From assembly GCA_019914945.1 (NCBI GenBank), contig CM034104.1:4528501-4592500 (forward strand): a stretch of 64,000 bases of DNA, in the 5' to 3' direction. This stretch comes from Typha latifolia (Eukaryota > Streptophyta > Magnoliopsida > Poales > Typhaceae). Of the stretch, positions 12,527 through 26,300 are shown piece by piece (positions within the stretch are counted from its first letter, which is position 1; each line of letters starts with the position of its first letter). Position numbers and translations under genes: made by a program. Under the pieces are notes generated by a model. That model was not told where the DNA came from. It did not search any database and worked only from the letters and a program-made list of their open reading frames with translations.

Positions 12527-13458
12527 ATATTACACCTTTATTCCTATCAGCTAGAAGATCATACGCCAACATGAGAATATTGACTAATTGTAGCTATAAT
12601 CCGAGATGATATGATAAATACATGGAAATATAGTGAATATTATTAGACGCACAAAATAAGAGAAGATAACAGTTATTAGTTAAGTTAAAGTTATTTTGTT
12701 TCGTTACAAACTTAATATGTAGGATATTCTTTCTTTTTATATTTTTTATATTTAGGATATACCAATAGCATTTACCACTGTAAATCAATGCACTCTTACT
12801 AAACTATAGCCTTCTTCCAAACTTTTTTTTTATCAAAAATAAATTACCTCTAAACTTAATACCAAAAGTAGTATATTTTATTGTAGTTCTGGATAAAACT
12901 TATTAACGATTTATCAAAGAAGAGAAAAATGTGAGAAAGTTTAACATTTTCTTCCGATAAATAAGATCTTGATTTGATGTATATTTAATATGTGGTTAAA
13001 AAAAGAAAAAATAAATAATGAAGGTAAACTTAGGTGAATATATTAGTGTTTCAATAAAATGCAGAACTTGTTTGCGTTCCTAATATAAAAGTAAAACCGA
13101 CAGCTATATTAAAATGGAATTTGGATTATGATCCATTCCGATAAGAAATAAAAGTTTGAGGCAGGGATATTTTGGTAAAAAAAGTCTTGTAAAAATGCCT
13201 TTTTTACAACATCCGAATAATATTATATCCCATTGGTTATTGGTGGCGGTTAAATGCGAAGCGTGGCAGCCCCGGGAGCAACTAACTCGCGAGCGGCGAA
13301 CCTAAAGCAAAGTTGCTCGATGCGTGCGCGACATTTGATATTTGACATTTGACCGGTTCGATCTTTTCACTTCGTCCCGCCCGCCCGCCCGCTTGCCCTC
13401 CATCCCCTAACTCCACTTCCGAGATTCGGAGAACAAACGAACATTTGAACCCCCAAAC
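12527..13458. other. AT-rich intergenic DNA and DDB2 promoter region
   Basis: 12527-13200 is AT-rich. The 12835-13000 part contains the phrase 'aaacttaatacc...gtagttctggataaaac', also found near 18090 and 33890, so it is a dispersed repeat. The 13230-13458 part is GC-rich and probably holds the DDB2 core promoter and 5' leader. No clear TATA box was picked. Confidence 0.45.
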
Positions 13459-16400
13459 ATGCCTCCACCCAAGAGACGGCGACGCTTCGTCCATAACACA
13501 AAGGAGGCCGACTCCGACGAGGAGAGCTCCTCGTCGTCGTCCTCCTCCTCTTCCGATGAGGAAGAAGATGACCAAATAGAATCACAAGTAGACGACGATG
13601 GAGAAGAAGAAGAGGTAGAGGAAGACAAGAATGCCAAGGAGAAGAAGATGAAGGTTCCCATCACCATCAGCCTTAAGAAAGTTTGTAAGGTCCTAAATCT
13701 CTCGACTACCTTCCCCTAATTCAATTTCTAATTCCAATGCTTTTCTCTTTTCTTTAATTTGTATAAACTTTTTTCCAATTTTTATTCGGCTGGATTCAGG
13801 TGTGCAAGGGAAAGGGCCATGAAGCGGGTTTCAAGGGAGCCGTCTACATAGATTGCCCTATGAAGCCCTGCTTCCTCTGTAAAAAGCCTGGTATGATGTT
13901 GCTAAATATTTTCCTTGATCTATTTGGAAGTTACAACTTGGACCTATATGTTAATCTACCATGGGAAAATTGTTCAATGAGCAAAGCTGATGCTTTTATT
14001 CTTTATCGGTGTAGTGTGATACTCTTTCTTATTATGTTTGTGAAGTTATGGTAGACCTAGAATTGGGTGTTCTCGTATATCTTACGTCCTGTTTTTAGTT
14101 ATTTTTGTAATGCTTCCTTCGTGCCCATTGTTGTATGATCGTAGGCCATACAACCATGACCTGCCCACACCGAGTAGCAATGGAGCATGGCGTTGTTCCA
14201 GCGCCCACGATGAATACAAAGACTTCCTTCGGTTATATCTTTAAACGCCAAGTGCAAGCTAGAATTCCGATGGTACGAATAGTTGATTAATCTCTTTAAA
14301 TGATTAAATCTTGTCTTTCTTTAGTTGGTGTTCTCTTTTTCCATATAGTACTTGATATCCATGAATTAGTTGTTTTTAATTAAGATGATCATTTAGGGAA
14401 GGTGCATGATGTTTTACCAACATTGATATGCCTATGATGTTTGAATTTGATTTATTATAGCCTTCTTCTCTAAGCTTACTTTTTATCCTATGGATGACTG
14501 TTCTGTTAATTGATTAGCTGATTTATCTCGAGATTCACGTTCTTGACTTTCTCACTGTGATTGTTATGTTTAGATCAAGCTTGCATCTGTGGTACCTACC
14601 CAGTTGGAGTGTGGAAATATCAGATTTCACAGTAGGCGTGTGACTTGCCTGGAGTTTCATCCCACTAGGAATAATGTTGTTTTATCAGGAGACAAGGTAT
14701 TACATACACACCATTATGTTATCGCGGCATTAAAATTGGCAGTTTAATATTGACACGCGTTCTTTAGTTCTATCTAGCCATGATGTAGATAACAATCTAA
14801 TCTTCCTTTTCCTTTTTTTGAAAAGAAAGGGCAAGTTGGTATTTGGGATTATTGTAAGCTACAGGAAAAGATGATATACGGATCCATACACACTTGTATA
14901 GTTAACAATATGAAGTAAGAGTCCTCTTCAAAGTGTTTTTGCTTATAAATTTTTAAAAGGGATTGATGGATACTTGATGGGCATCTGTCCTCTTTCAGAT
15001 TTAATTTGCGCAATGATGAAGTATTGTATACATCATCCTCAGATGGGACCATCAGCTGCACTGACTTGGAGACTGGAATCTCATCCTGCTTGTTGGATCT
15101 TAATCCAGATGGGTGGAATGTAATTTTCTATCTGCTAGGACTAAATTAGATTTCTTTCCTTATATTGTGCAATCCTCATCGAGGCCCATTACTTTCGGAA
15201 GTTGAGCTAGCCTTCAGTACTTTTTGTGGTCTCAAAGTTTATTGAATGCTTGTGTCAGAGAAGGGTCATCGAGTACACTGTTATGGTTTCAACATTAAGA
15301 GTTATGTTGCTTAAAACCTTTTTCCTTTAAACGAAGATTAAGTTAGGCATTTGTCTTATCCAGAATCACTACTGATGGACCTCATTGAATATGTGTGCTG
15401 TCACATACTTAGATCCCGTTAGTTGCATTTTCTTGGGATCGAGGGCTCTGAGTTTTTCCATGGTTCTATTTTATTAATCATTTATCCTAGTCAGGTTTCA
15501 AATAAATTTTGTTAGAAAGTACTTTAGTTGTAAATTGCAGATAAAATGAGTACCCGAATTTTAGTAGCCGAACCCAAAAATGAAGTAGTAAAAGACATTC
15601 ACCATTATGGTCAGCAAGATGCGGTGAGCTTCTTATGTTATGAAATCTTGAAACTTGTAGTAATTGTACTGAGAACTTACTTGTGGCAAGAATATGCTCT
15701 AGACATGAAGTAGAGAAGATAACAGGGTTATGGAATCTGGATTCAGTTTTGTGATATATCATTTATTTAAGGTTTCTGAGGCTCTAATATCTTTCACCCG
15801 ACTTATCTAAACAGGCATTTACATTCTCATTGTTGGTCCTCTTGATTTTCTATGTAGTTGGAATGTCAAATAGTAAACTAAATTTGTAATTGGTATTAGG
15901 GCCCTGCCACATGGCGCATGTTCTATGGTATGGATATAAATGTTGGTAACAGTCTTCTTCTGGTGGCTGATAACTTTGGATATCTTTACTTGTGAGTATC
16001 TCTCAATGGCAAAATTTGAAGTACTGTATTGTTCATCTTCTTTTCTTTCTGTAGTCTTAATGATACATGGTCTTATGTTCTTTGTACTTCATTACTTGGT
16101 GCATTGGATACTTAATTTGTAGGAGCACTAATCAATAATGAACCATATGATTTTAATATTTGATATGGAGAAACTAAAAGGATGTGGTGGAAAGTGGAAT
16201 CTAATATGATATGTCTCTTCTAACTCTTCCTACTTCCTGTCTTTCTTGTTTTAGGCACTGGCAAACTTGATAATTCTGTCATTATTCTTTTATATTGAAA
16301 GATCATACTAAATCTGTTGTCATTCTGTAATATTGAAAGACTGGATGAACGATCAAGAACGAAAACTGGGGAACCAATTAGAATACATAATAAGGGTAGC

Positions 16401-17503
16401 AAGGTGGTTGGGCTTCACTGCAATCCTGTTCAACCAGATCTTCTTCTAAGCTGTGGAAATGACCATTTTGTGAGTTTCTTAAAGGACCGCCTCCTATTTT
16501 ATTTGAGTCATTATAACTAGAAATTATTGTATGTGTACTTAACCTTATATGTTTGAATATGGCTATTTATATTCTAGTTCCACCCACATCTTTTATTCAT
16601 TTTCGTCCCCCTTTTTTGGTAATTTCTAGGCTCGGATTTGGGATGCACGTCGTCTAGAAGCTGGTTCCTCGCTTGCCAGTCTTGCTCATGGACGTGTCGT
16701 CAATTCGGCTTATTTCTCACCAATAACTGGAAGCAAGATCCTGACAACCTCTCAGGATAATCGAATTCGGTTGTGGGATTCTATCTTTGGCAATTTAGAT
16801 TCCCCAAGCAGAGAGATCGTCCACAGCCACGATTTTAATCGCCACCTGACTCCTTTCCGAGCTGAGTGGGATCCAAAGGTCTTATTCTTGATGCACATTT
16901 TTCTGTTGGTATTTAAATGATTTTTAGTTGTGCTCCCTCTTGTTACAGTAATTTCAAACAATGTTAGCACTGTACAGGATCACTCAGAATCAGTCGCAGT
17001 TATTGGTCGTTACATAAGCGAGAACTATAATGGGGTTGCACTACATCCCATTGATTTCATAGACACAAGTACCGGGAAGCTTTTGGCAGAGGTGTTTGAT
17101 CCTGACATATCAACTATCAGCCCTGTGAACAAGCTACATCCCAGAGATGATGTGTTGGCATCAGGGAGTTCAAGGTAATTATGCAGTTATTTTCATTGTC
17201 ATTTTAATGATTAGACAATTGAAAATTAGACATTATTTTCTGACTGTTCATATCATGGTAAAACTGGTTGCTATTTACAGGTCTCTTTTCATTTGGAAAC
17301 CAAAGGAGGAAATAGCTGAAACCACACAAGAACACAAAAGGAACTGCAAGGAATTCATATATCCAAATGCTAGGAAGAAATCACGTGGTAAGCTCGAGGA
17401 CGACAGTGATGATGATTCAGATTTTGGTTCTAAAGGGAAGAAAGATAAAGCCAAGAAAAAGTATAGTATTCAAACTCTTCGTGGCAAGGGGAAAGCTAAA
17501 TAG
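13459..17503 (+). CDS. DDB2: DNA damage-binding protein 2 (UV-DDB small subunit, WD40)
   Basis: Eleven exons: 13459-13689, 13800-13890, 14145-14272, 14574-14696, 14826-14914, 14999-15119, 15900-15991, 16340-16469, 16630-16878, 16978-17174 and 17281-17503. All joins keep phase, giving 557 residues. DDB2 binds UV photolesions with DDB1 and works as the substrate receptor of a CUL4-DDB1 ubiquitin ligase in nucleotide-excision repair, in the nucleus. The N-terminus is basic then Ser/Glu/Asp-rich (residues 18-60). A plant-type zinc-knuckle region follows: C76, C79, H84, C96 and a CCHC knuckle [14 protein letters not shown] at 101-114. WD40 repeats then fill about residues 160-500. A DWD box, WDAR, sits at 339-342 in [12 protein letters not shown] and predicts DDB1 contact. 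The C-terminus is acidic then lysine-rich. The ATG at 13459 gives the expected [10 protein letters not shown] start. Confidence 0.95.
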
Positions 17504-19483
17504 ATCTTCCAAGTCTCTCATTTTAGAGATTTTTGGTAGTAAATGATAGTAAGTGCTGTTAAAACTGTTCACAGCAAAGAAGAGCTATATCTTGAAACTT
17601 TTGTTTCACACCTTTTGTATATTTTGTGCTCTAACTGCTAATCAATATGTACTGTATCTGATGATATTTTGACAAATATTGTAACTGTCATGTTATGCTA
17701 ACAGAGTCTTTCTATTGTTGTCAACCTTGCTTCCACTCTCCTATATGTTCAGCTTGCACCAGATACTTTGGTTGGAAACATAAATTCTTCTCTTTAGTAA
17801 TTGGAAGTTAATTTTAGACTTGAACTTGATAGTTGCTTATTAAAGGTATGGTCTTCAAATATATTATTTTCCTGATGTCAAGTAGAGAATTTATCTTAGC
17901 AAGGTAACCATTAATACTAGTTAGCAGTCATGTGGAAGCCCGCGTAGTTTCTCCTCTATTTTTTTTTTCTTTTTTTTTATAGAGAAAAGGGTTTAAAACC
18001 CTATAATTTTATTATAGTAGGAGAATCTACAAAGAGGGGAGAGGTGTTTTTGAAACTAGATCTATTTTAAAATTTATTTATCAAAATAGATCAGCCCTAA
18101 ACTTAAATACTAAAAAGGTTTATTATACTGTAGTTCTAATAAAAACGCTTAACGATAAGATTAGTATTTTAGTTAAGAAATTTATTTTGGTAAAAAACTC
18201 AACTTTTTGGCACAAAATCTGCTGAGTAGTAACACCGAAACAGGGGTTGTGACAAGTGGGCAAAACATCACTTGGGCAATTTTCGAGAAGGTAACCTCGG
18301 CGGTCCCACACGATCATTTTCCTTTCCAGTTGCTCAATAGTCCATGGTATCTCTTGGAGAAACGAATCCTTCTTCCCAAAGTGGGTTAGGGACGAGCCCA
18401 TGCTTAGTGATTGTATTAGCTGTACATCTCTTTGATTTGTGCTTCATAGGTTCTCTAAGTAATAGTCATTAATGAGTAATGAAAATTTCAGTACTAAATC
18501 TACATGCAGGCGTGGAATTTCGTTGAGGTACAAGAAAGTCTATAAATCTAACCTGGCATCATGCTTTTGACCTGCTACATGGTTAAAACATATTACATTT
18601 TCTATCTTTTGTCACTAAAAATTGTTATAAGCTAAGTCTTCCATAATGTCTCTAATCTACTTCTCATGCCTAGATTTATGAAGGATCTAGAGAGAGATGG
18701 AGACATTTGTGGCAAAATGATGTTTTCGAGACAATCAAGTCTGAGTTTTTACCTTCCATCAAATTTCTACTACCATGATATTCAATTATCCAGTAAGAGA
18801 CAAGCGCAATATTACATGTTTGATCACAAACTGTACTTGAATTCCTTGCACAAAACCCACAAGCAACAAGTAGATGGACATTTTAGAGGGCAAAAAGAAA
18901 GTCTTCAAAGCCTTTTGTTTTCACCACCTGAGCCTAATAACTTTTGATATTCGTCAGAGAAACCAAGAATCATTTGCTTGACTCGCATTAACATACTAAG
19001 ATTAAAAATAATAGAACAAGGTCATGGGTGACATTTTACAGCTTGAACTAGTCGGACTTATGCCGTGAGCAAGACAAAGTGTTTGATAAATACAGAATTT
19101 AAAAATACCAATTGTCGAGTTGAACCTGCAAATTTTGTTCAACCTGACAGCTAGCTAGAGCTGTAATGTTACGATTTCCGAATTAAATCACTATTCTCCA
19201 AAATCAATATATACTGCAATTACAAGTAATTGATCGGAATTCTTGTTATCGCTAACTCATCTATTATGCCTCTGATATTTCAACCTTTTCTGCTATCTGA
19301 GCTTGGAAAGAAATGAGGATAGTCTGCTGGAGCCCTTATGAGAAGAACTACCAGTTTTGTTGAATCCAGTAGATACAATTGACTTAAATCAGGAAGAAAC
19401 ATCCAAAGCTTGTTCTTAATCCATCTTGAAGCCAATATATTGAGGTTTCCGGAATTACCATCTTGTTCTTAATCCATCAGAAT
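17504..19483. other. Intergenic DNA between convergent DDB2 and RUS5
   Basis: About 2 kb between two convergent genes. It holds the DDB2 3'UTR (at least to about 17720) and AT-rich DNA. A dispersed repeat at about 18000-18200 ends in GGTAAAAAACTC (18189-18200), matching the termini of the family described at 32519. Small open frames here show no recognisable domain. Confidence 0.5.
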
Positions 19484-20357
19484 TTACACCTCCTTGGCAA
19501 GTTCACAGTAAACTACTTCCTCAAAAAGAAGTTCCTTGGGCACCTTGAGTTTAATTTGGTCCTTTTTCCATCCAGCTCTTTCAAATTGTTCGAGAAAGTC
19601 TATAAATCCACTTTCCAGTTTCAGGAGGCTCTCCTCAAGCCAAGAGAAGACGCATTCTGATTCTCTTTCTCTATTCTCATTAAGCCAATACACCTGCCAT
19701 AGGCTTCTCAGGACTGACAAGCTACTAGCCCCCTCCTAAATAAAAAAAGAAGCTTAATTTGGTCAGATAGAAGAAAGTAATTGGTCCGTACAAACAATTG
19801 ACCTCAACTAAACCAACCATGAACAGCAATCAACCTTGAATGTCACGAAGAATGATAGCCCATTTGATCCATGTTGATTCACAAAAAGGATGTACTTTTC
19901 CTTGGTGTATAACTTTGTAAGTTCCTTCACCTGTAACAGATAATTCCACAACAGTGAAAATGTCATTCCAGTAATAACTGCTACTACATTTGTCAAAATG
20001 TCATAATTGCCGGCCTTTCAAAAATGTCAAGCTGTTACATAAATCTAGCTAATCATAGTTAAAACTGAACTTAGATTAGAAAATGACCATTTTACCCTTG
20101 TTAAATTATTTTAAAATAGTTCAAAAGCTATCTAATGTAACCAAATCATTGTTAAAGAAAAGAAATCTTTTTTTACATAAGAAAAATCAGTAATAAATGT
20201 TTTAGATAACTTTAAGAAATAAGGGTATTTTACTCATTTATGTGTATTTGTTAACTTAACAACCATCAATTGGGAATATTCTGTTAAAAAATTAACCATG
20301 ATGGCAATGATAAAAGAGTCAAAAAAAAGAAAATCAGTGGCAATTATGTAAAAAGCC

Positions 20358-20395
<38 letters not shown>

Positions 20396-23300
20396 TAGAA
20401 AAGAGATACCATTTGACCAGAGCCCCTGGTACCAATCATTGTCTCCATGGATACAGCAAAAGAAACTTTTGGTTGCAAGAATCTTTCCCAGGATAAAATG
20501 TCTTCTTCCTTATTGCAATTGTCATATCCTATAACAACAGATCAACAAATATTTCTCATTAGATACAAGAATTGGATCCATAAGCATCAAGGCAGTGGAA
20601 CATCACCAGGAACTGTGTCGTATAAAACATGTGAGTTTACAAGAATCCGAGCTCGCTTGAGGTTTACCTGCCAAGATGAAAAGGTCAAAGACAAACACAA
20701 ACAATGATGTCAACGTTATCAATTATAATGGGCATCGCATGAACAATAAAGCATGCAAATTCCCTAGAAATTTCGCTATAAACACAGAATAAAGGGCATC
20801 CACCATTAGGAAATGGCAAATGGATAGAACAATTTTTAATTAACAGACAAGACAATTTAATTGAAATTCTCTGTAAGTTCTTTTTTTCGAAGAAGAAAAG
20901 GTGAGATTTGGAAGGACTATATTTACTCGGAAAATCAGACTTATGAGGGCTATTTAGTTTTTACTTTCACATTTAGTGTGCGACTAAGAGTTAAAAGTAA
21001 GCAGTTCATCAACAAACATCAGATACTACCATGCATTATAACAATTGACTATTGCCTCCAATCAAGCTAAGGTCAAGAAGAAAATATCTGAATAAACCAC
21101 CTTACTGTGCGAAACTTGAGAACTGATAGAGACTGGTAACGTAGCCAAAGGTGCAGAAGACGGACGCTTGTCCATGTAAAAGCCAGTGTTGAATATGAAG
21201 ATTGAACTCCAGGAGTGTCCTGGATTATAATTTCAAATATTACGAACTATATCAACCAAGAGAACGATTTTTGCAACATCGAGGAACACCTTAATTAAGT
21301 CAATACCAATACAATCACACCAAAGGTAAGGCCTATGAGCTGAGCTACTACTTCCCACACTTCTTCCTGAAATATTCAATGTCAATATACTTGTCAGATA
21401 AAGCTACACATAATATTATAATACACCAAAATTCCACATTGCCTAAATGTACAACAGGAAATAGAAGAATAATTTTCCTCTAGCAATCTAAAGTCTAAAC
21501 ACACTTTTCCTCTAAAGGTTAATATAGCCAAATCTTGATTTCATACTTTCTGTGATTAGTGTTGAAGGTCTCCATGTCAATTGCATTTTGCTTTCCACCA
21601 GAATTCTGTGGTTAAAGCAAGAATTGTCGTGCTAGCGGCACGGAGCATGCCGACCTTGGCTTGGCATGGGGCGTGCTGACCTTAGCTTGGCACAGTTCAT
21701 ATCGTTGGCATGTGTTTGTGCTTAGTCAGTGTGCCGACTGTGTTGTCTGACACGGTAATCCATGAATTAAAACCCTTTTTTCAGAACTTTTAGCATAAGT
21801 CCAGACCCCTTTCAGTTCTACAGCATCTTTTGCTGCACAAGTATATCAAAGAATTTTTGTACTCTTGTACCACGAAATGAGCAAGTGAGCAACTGTGACA
21901 CTTCTCTGGTGGAAAACCTAGTTCTTATTTCCTATGTAAATGATTCTTTGAATAGATTATCGAGGAACAATTTACATTAATAAAGAGTCTCGCACAGGAT
22001 CAAATACACCCAGCTAGCCTTCATTATGGAAATTCAACAGCTAAGCATAGCCCTCTTTAGAGAGCCTTTAAAGTTGAAGAACCCCTTACTTCAAAAAAAA
22101 ACCCTTGCATGAGGCCCCTTTGTGATCCATTTCAACTATAATAGCTACTCTGATTTATTTGTATCAGAAAAATGCAAAAGAAGGAATGTTCATATATTCT
22201 TCTACCTCCTTTCAACCGAGTTTAATGGGGCAATAAATATTGCTTGAGTCAATTATGCTGTATTGCAGAAGTAGTAATATGACCATGCAGATGTTAATTT
22301 GTACCTTTGCAGCAACCTCCCCAAGATTAGCAGAGATGGCAAAATGATTTTGGATCACACGGAAGGAGGGGTCTTTCAGGCCTCTTGCTACAGCCTGCTT
22401 AGATATTAGAAGTCAGCAATTTCAAAGAGCTGCTGCAAACTGCAGTGTAAAGCATTATTAAATGATGATACATTATTCAAGAAACGAAAATTGACGAGAT
22501 GGAAACATGCCAAGCTGCAGTTTTGCAGTAACCTTTTCCCAGGACGAAGGTTCACTTCTCATGGATGTGTTATGCTTGATTCAAAAACCAAATCCACCAG
22601 ATAGGAACACCCTCAAGTATCACATGCAAACCACAAGAAAGGCAGAAATGGGATTGTATCTTATTTCTTTTCCACTTATACCTTTGAACCATATATCTAG
22701 CGTATAATGTGGCAAATAAGAAACATAAAGACTTTCTTTACATCCTTATCTCATAATTCTGTTAGAAGGAAACAGGATTGTATCTTATCTCATTTTAAAC
22801 CATATAACTAATGTATAATATGTGGAAAAGGCAGCATTAACAAATGGACAATAGAAAAATGGAAAGAAAACAAGAGTTCTATCAGAAAATGTTACATGTT
22901 TTCACATACCTTGGCAAGATTTCCCACAGATGCTAATGGGAGGAAATAAGCTGGATATAATTGAGTAGTAAGCTCAAAAATGCTGCATAGATATTCAGGA
23001 AGCATACTTATACCACTGCATTTATAATTATATATCTAATGTTGGATCAAATTGGTCAAAAACCTTCCAGCACTGCCAATGAAATCAGCATACATCCGCC
23101 ATTGCTTTGGGTCATCATCAAAAAGATTCCCAAAACGTCCACCTAACATAGACAAGAATTTAACTTTCAGTTGGAACAAGCATAAATATGTTTCATTCTA
23201 TCTACTCACCTTACCAATAAATAGACGTCCAATAGCTCCAAGACCATCCTTTGACACCCATCTGTAAAATAATTTGAATCACAGTAACTTTGTAGAATTT

Positions 23301-26300
23301 GTTGCTTGAAATGTAATTGCAAATTTGCAATCTATACGCAGTATCAAAGTTTTATTAGTATAGAGCTATCTCCAATCAAAATCTGTCCTACACTAACTAG
23401 TCCAACAAAAGTACAAAAACTTTGCACCATTTTTATATAATGATATTTGTTAAAAATTGAAATACGTTTTATCAGTTTGCAAGGATAGACTAGATCTGCT
23501 CTTGGTGTGAGGTATCTTGCATGTTGGTCCTGAGTTACCAGGCATCTAGCACACAACAGAACATAAGCCACTACTTTACATAACACCGCTCCCATTTCAG
23601 ACTATGTCATAACTAAACATAAAGGAGTTGCTCTATGAATTGGACTTGTATCATTAAGTGATGATAACTACATCAAGATTTCAAATATGTAAGGGATTTA
23701 ATGAGCACATAGTTAATAGAAATTTGTTAGAAACTATAAGCAAAAGAACAAGAGGAAGATCACCACATTGAAGTTTTCTTTTTCCCTCTTTGCTCCTCAT
23801 TTTATTTTGACCAGATAAATCTGGAGTAAAATTACTTGGTATCGTATGATTGGAGTTAACTGCTATTAGCAACCTGTGGACTGAGGTTACTAACATTCAG
23901 TTGCCATCCACAGTATCACATTCAGTTTTCATGTGATAATATCAGTACTTTTTTCTTTAAGACCGATCTAGACGTTAGAAAATTATAAAAATTTAGGTGG
24001 TGGTAGCCTCATAAGTAAGTTTCTAATGGTTCTGATTTTATATCAATCAAACATCTGGATGAAAAGATATAATTAAAATAATGGAGCAAGGTCAGAATAG
24101 TAAATATATGATGTTACAGCAGTAGTCGAAGGGTGGCGGACGACCAAAGGTGGTGGTGGACAGTCGTATAGTAGGGTGGCTGCTGAAGAAAGATAATAGC
24201 TAGGATTTGAGTATTTGGAAGGTTCTACGGTTACGATATACTCCTATGAAAATAAAGACAATCTAACGATTGCAATAAAAATGATAAATACGATAATAAG
24301 AATTATAACTAAACTCAATTAATTCTTAATGCTTGGATGCTTGGATTCATAAACACAAAAGCCTAGCCACTCTATCAAGGTTCCAAAAATCAGTATCGGC
24401 CATATCGGCCGTGTCAGCCGCTTGTATCGGATCGGATTATTTTAATTAAATAAAATTCTAAATATTATTTTAAAATGTTGAGAAATTTCTAAAAATTTAG
24501 AAAAGATTATAAGAAAATAAGAAATAATAATTACTCAAATATAAAACCTAAAAGGTAAAAATCTCTCTTCATCCTCTCTTATTTCCTATCCCTTTAACTG
24601 TTAGTCTATCACACTATCTTTTTTTTTTATCTTTTCCCCTATCTCTCTCTCTGCAGCTGCTGTCAGCAGCTACATCAAGTAGTAACTGACAGCTGCCTGC
24701 TGCAGCAGGGCCAAAACCAACAGGTTTCGGCCCGGATCGGGATCGGCTATGGCCAATCCCGATCCGTTTCGGCTATGGCCAATCCCGATCCGTTTCGGCC
24801 GATCCCATTCGGGATCGGCCAAAACTAGGAACTATGCCCTCTATATATAGAGGTTAGGTATAATGAATCCTATTTGGACTTAGCATTAAAAGTTTATACG
24901 GCTCGAACTATAACGTGTCTTAGAAGCTTTAATGACTTAATTAAATTTGTCTTAATGGCTTAAATAACTTAATTGAACTTGTCTTAGTAGCTCACATGAC
25001 TTAACTATACTTGCCTTAAGGGCTTACATGGACATGAATTAATTAAAAAATAAATAAGCTCAATCCATCAAGTCTAATGTCCTCATAATACGATCTAATC
25101 TGACTCAGTTTGCATCACTATTCAAATGTCTAAAGAATTTCTTATCATTGTCACATTGCTAGGTTCCTACCTAAGAGGGCAGGTCAATGTGCATCTACTG
25201 ATATTTATTTTACTTTTTTAAAAGATCATTTTCTCCATGCCTCTCTTTACTCTGTACAGTGTCCTGGAAAGAGCAAATAGTTTGTTCTAACTCACAGTTG
25301 CTCTTCTTCTTCAACTAAGAATCTATTTGCCTACTGGTTCAATTGACACTAAAGCCGACTTTATGTTAATTATAATATATACATATATCAAAGGAAGAGT
25401 CTAGAACGGATTTAATTATAATGATTTAAAATAACAGAATGAAAAAATAATTGTCATTCACCATCTTAGGACAAAATCTTTCAGAATTTAGAAAATGAAA
25501 ACAAAGTAAGCAAGGAGCAAGTTATATAGAAAAAAAAAATACTGGACATAATGTATAGTTAAATGAAGCAAATTATTTTGGAAGATAAGAAAGAGTATTA
25601 CCTAATAGCAGCTGCAGAAGCAGCAGCTGTAGTTGCTGCAGAAGAGCCTATACCTACAGCCTGTGGCAACCGTATTCAAATAATTGACTCTCTTGCCTTT
25701 GAAAAATGTCAATGACGAAAAGATCATGATTACTACATTTTTTGCAACATTAAGAATTATTTGAAACTAGAAACCAACTTAACTTGCCACAACCAAGTTA
25801 ACTGGCATTTCATATCTAATCTTCAAAATATGCAAAAGAATGAAAGATAATGAAGGTTCAAATTCCTTAGGACACAAAAAACAGCATATATATATAGCAG
25901 ACTCAGGCGTGATATGAATAGCTTTAAATGATTAAATTTTGAAATGACATTTATTCTTTAACATTTATGAGTACTTAAGAATACTTCTCCATAACAAAAT
26001 CTTCCTTTCGGGTTCCCGATTACAAAAAGGATTGAACTTTCTTTATTGACATGCCAGTGGAATAAGCTCAATTTCTCAGGTGCTTTAAACCTAGGGTACA
26101 ACTGAATTAACAAATTTTCTAGAAATTATGACTAAGATCTCTTTTAAGTGTTGAACTTCTTAGCTTGGGAGTTTCAACATGTATATAGAAAAGATTCTGG
26201 AGTAAATAAGCCATCATATTAATAGTCTGATACAGTACCTTCAGGAGACTTGATGTAACCAATGTGTGACAGATCCACCCTGTTACATTTGTTGGGAACT

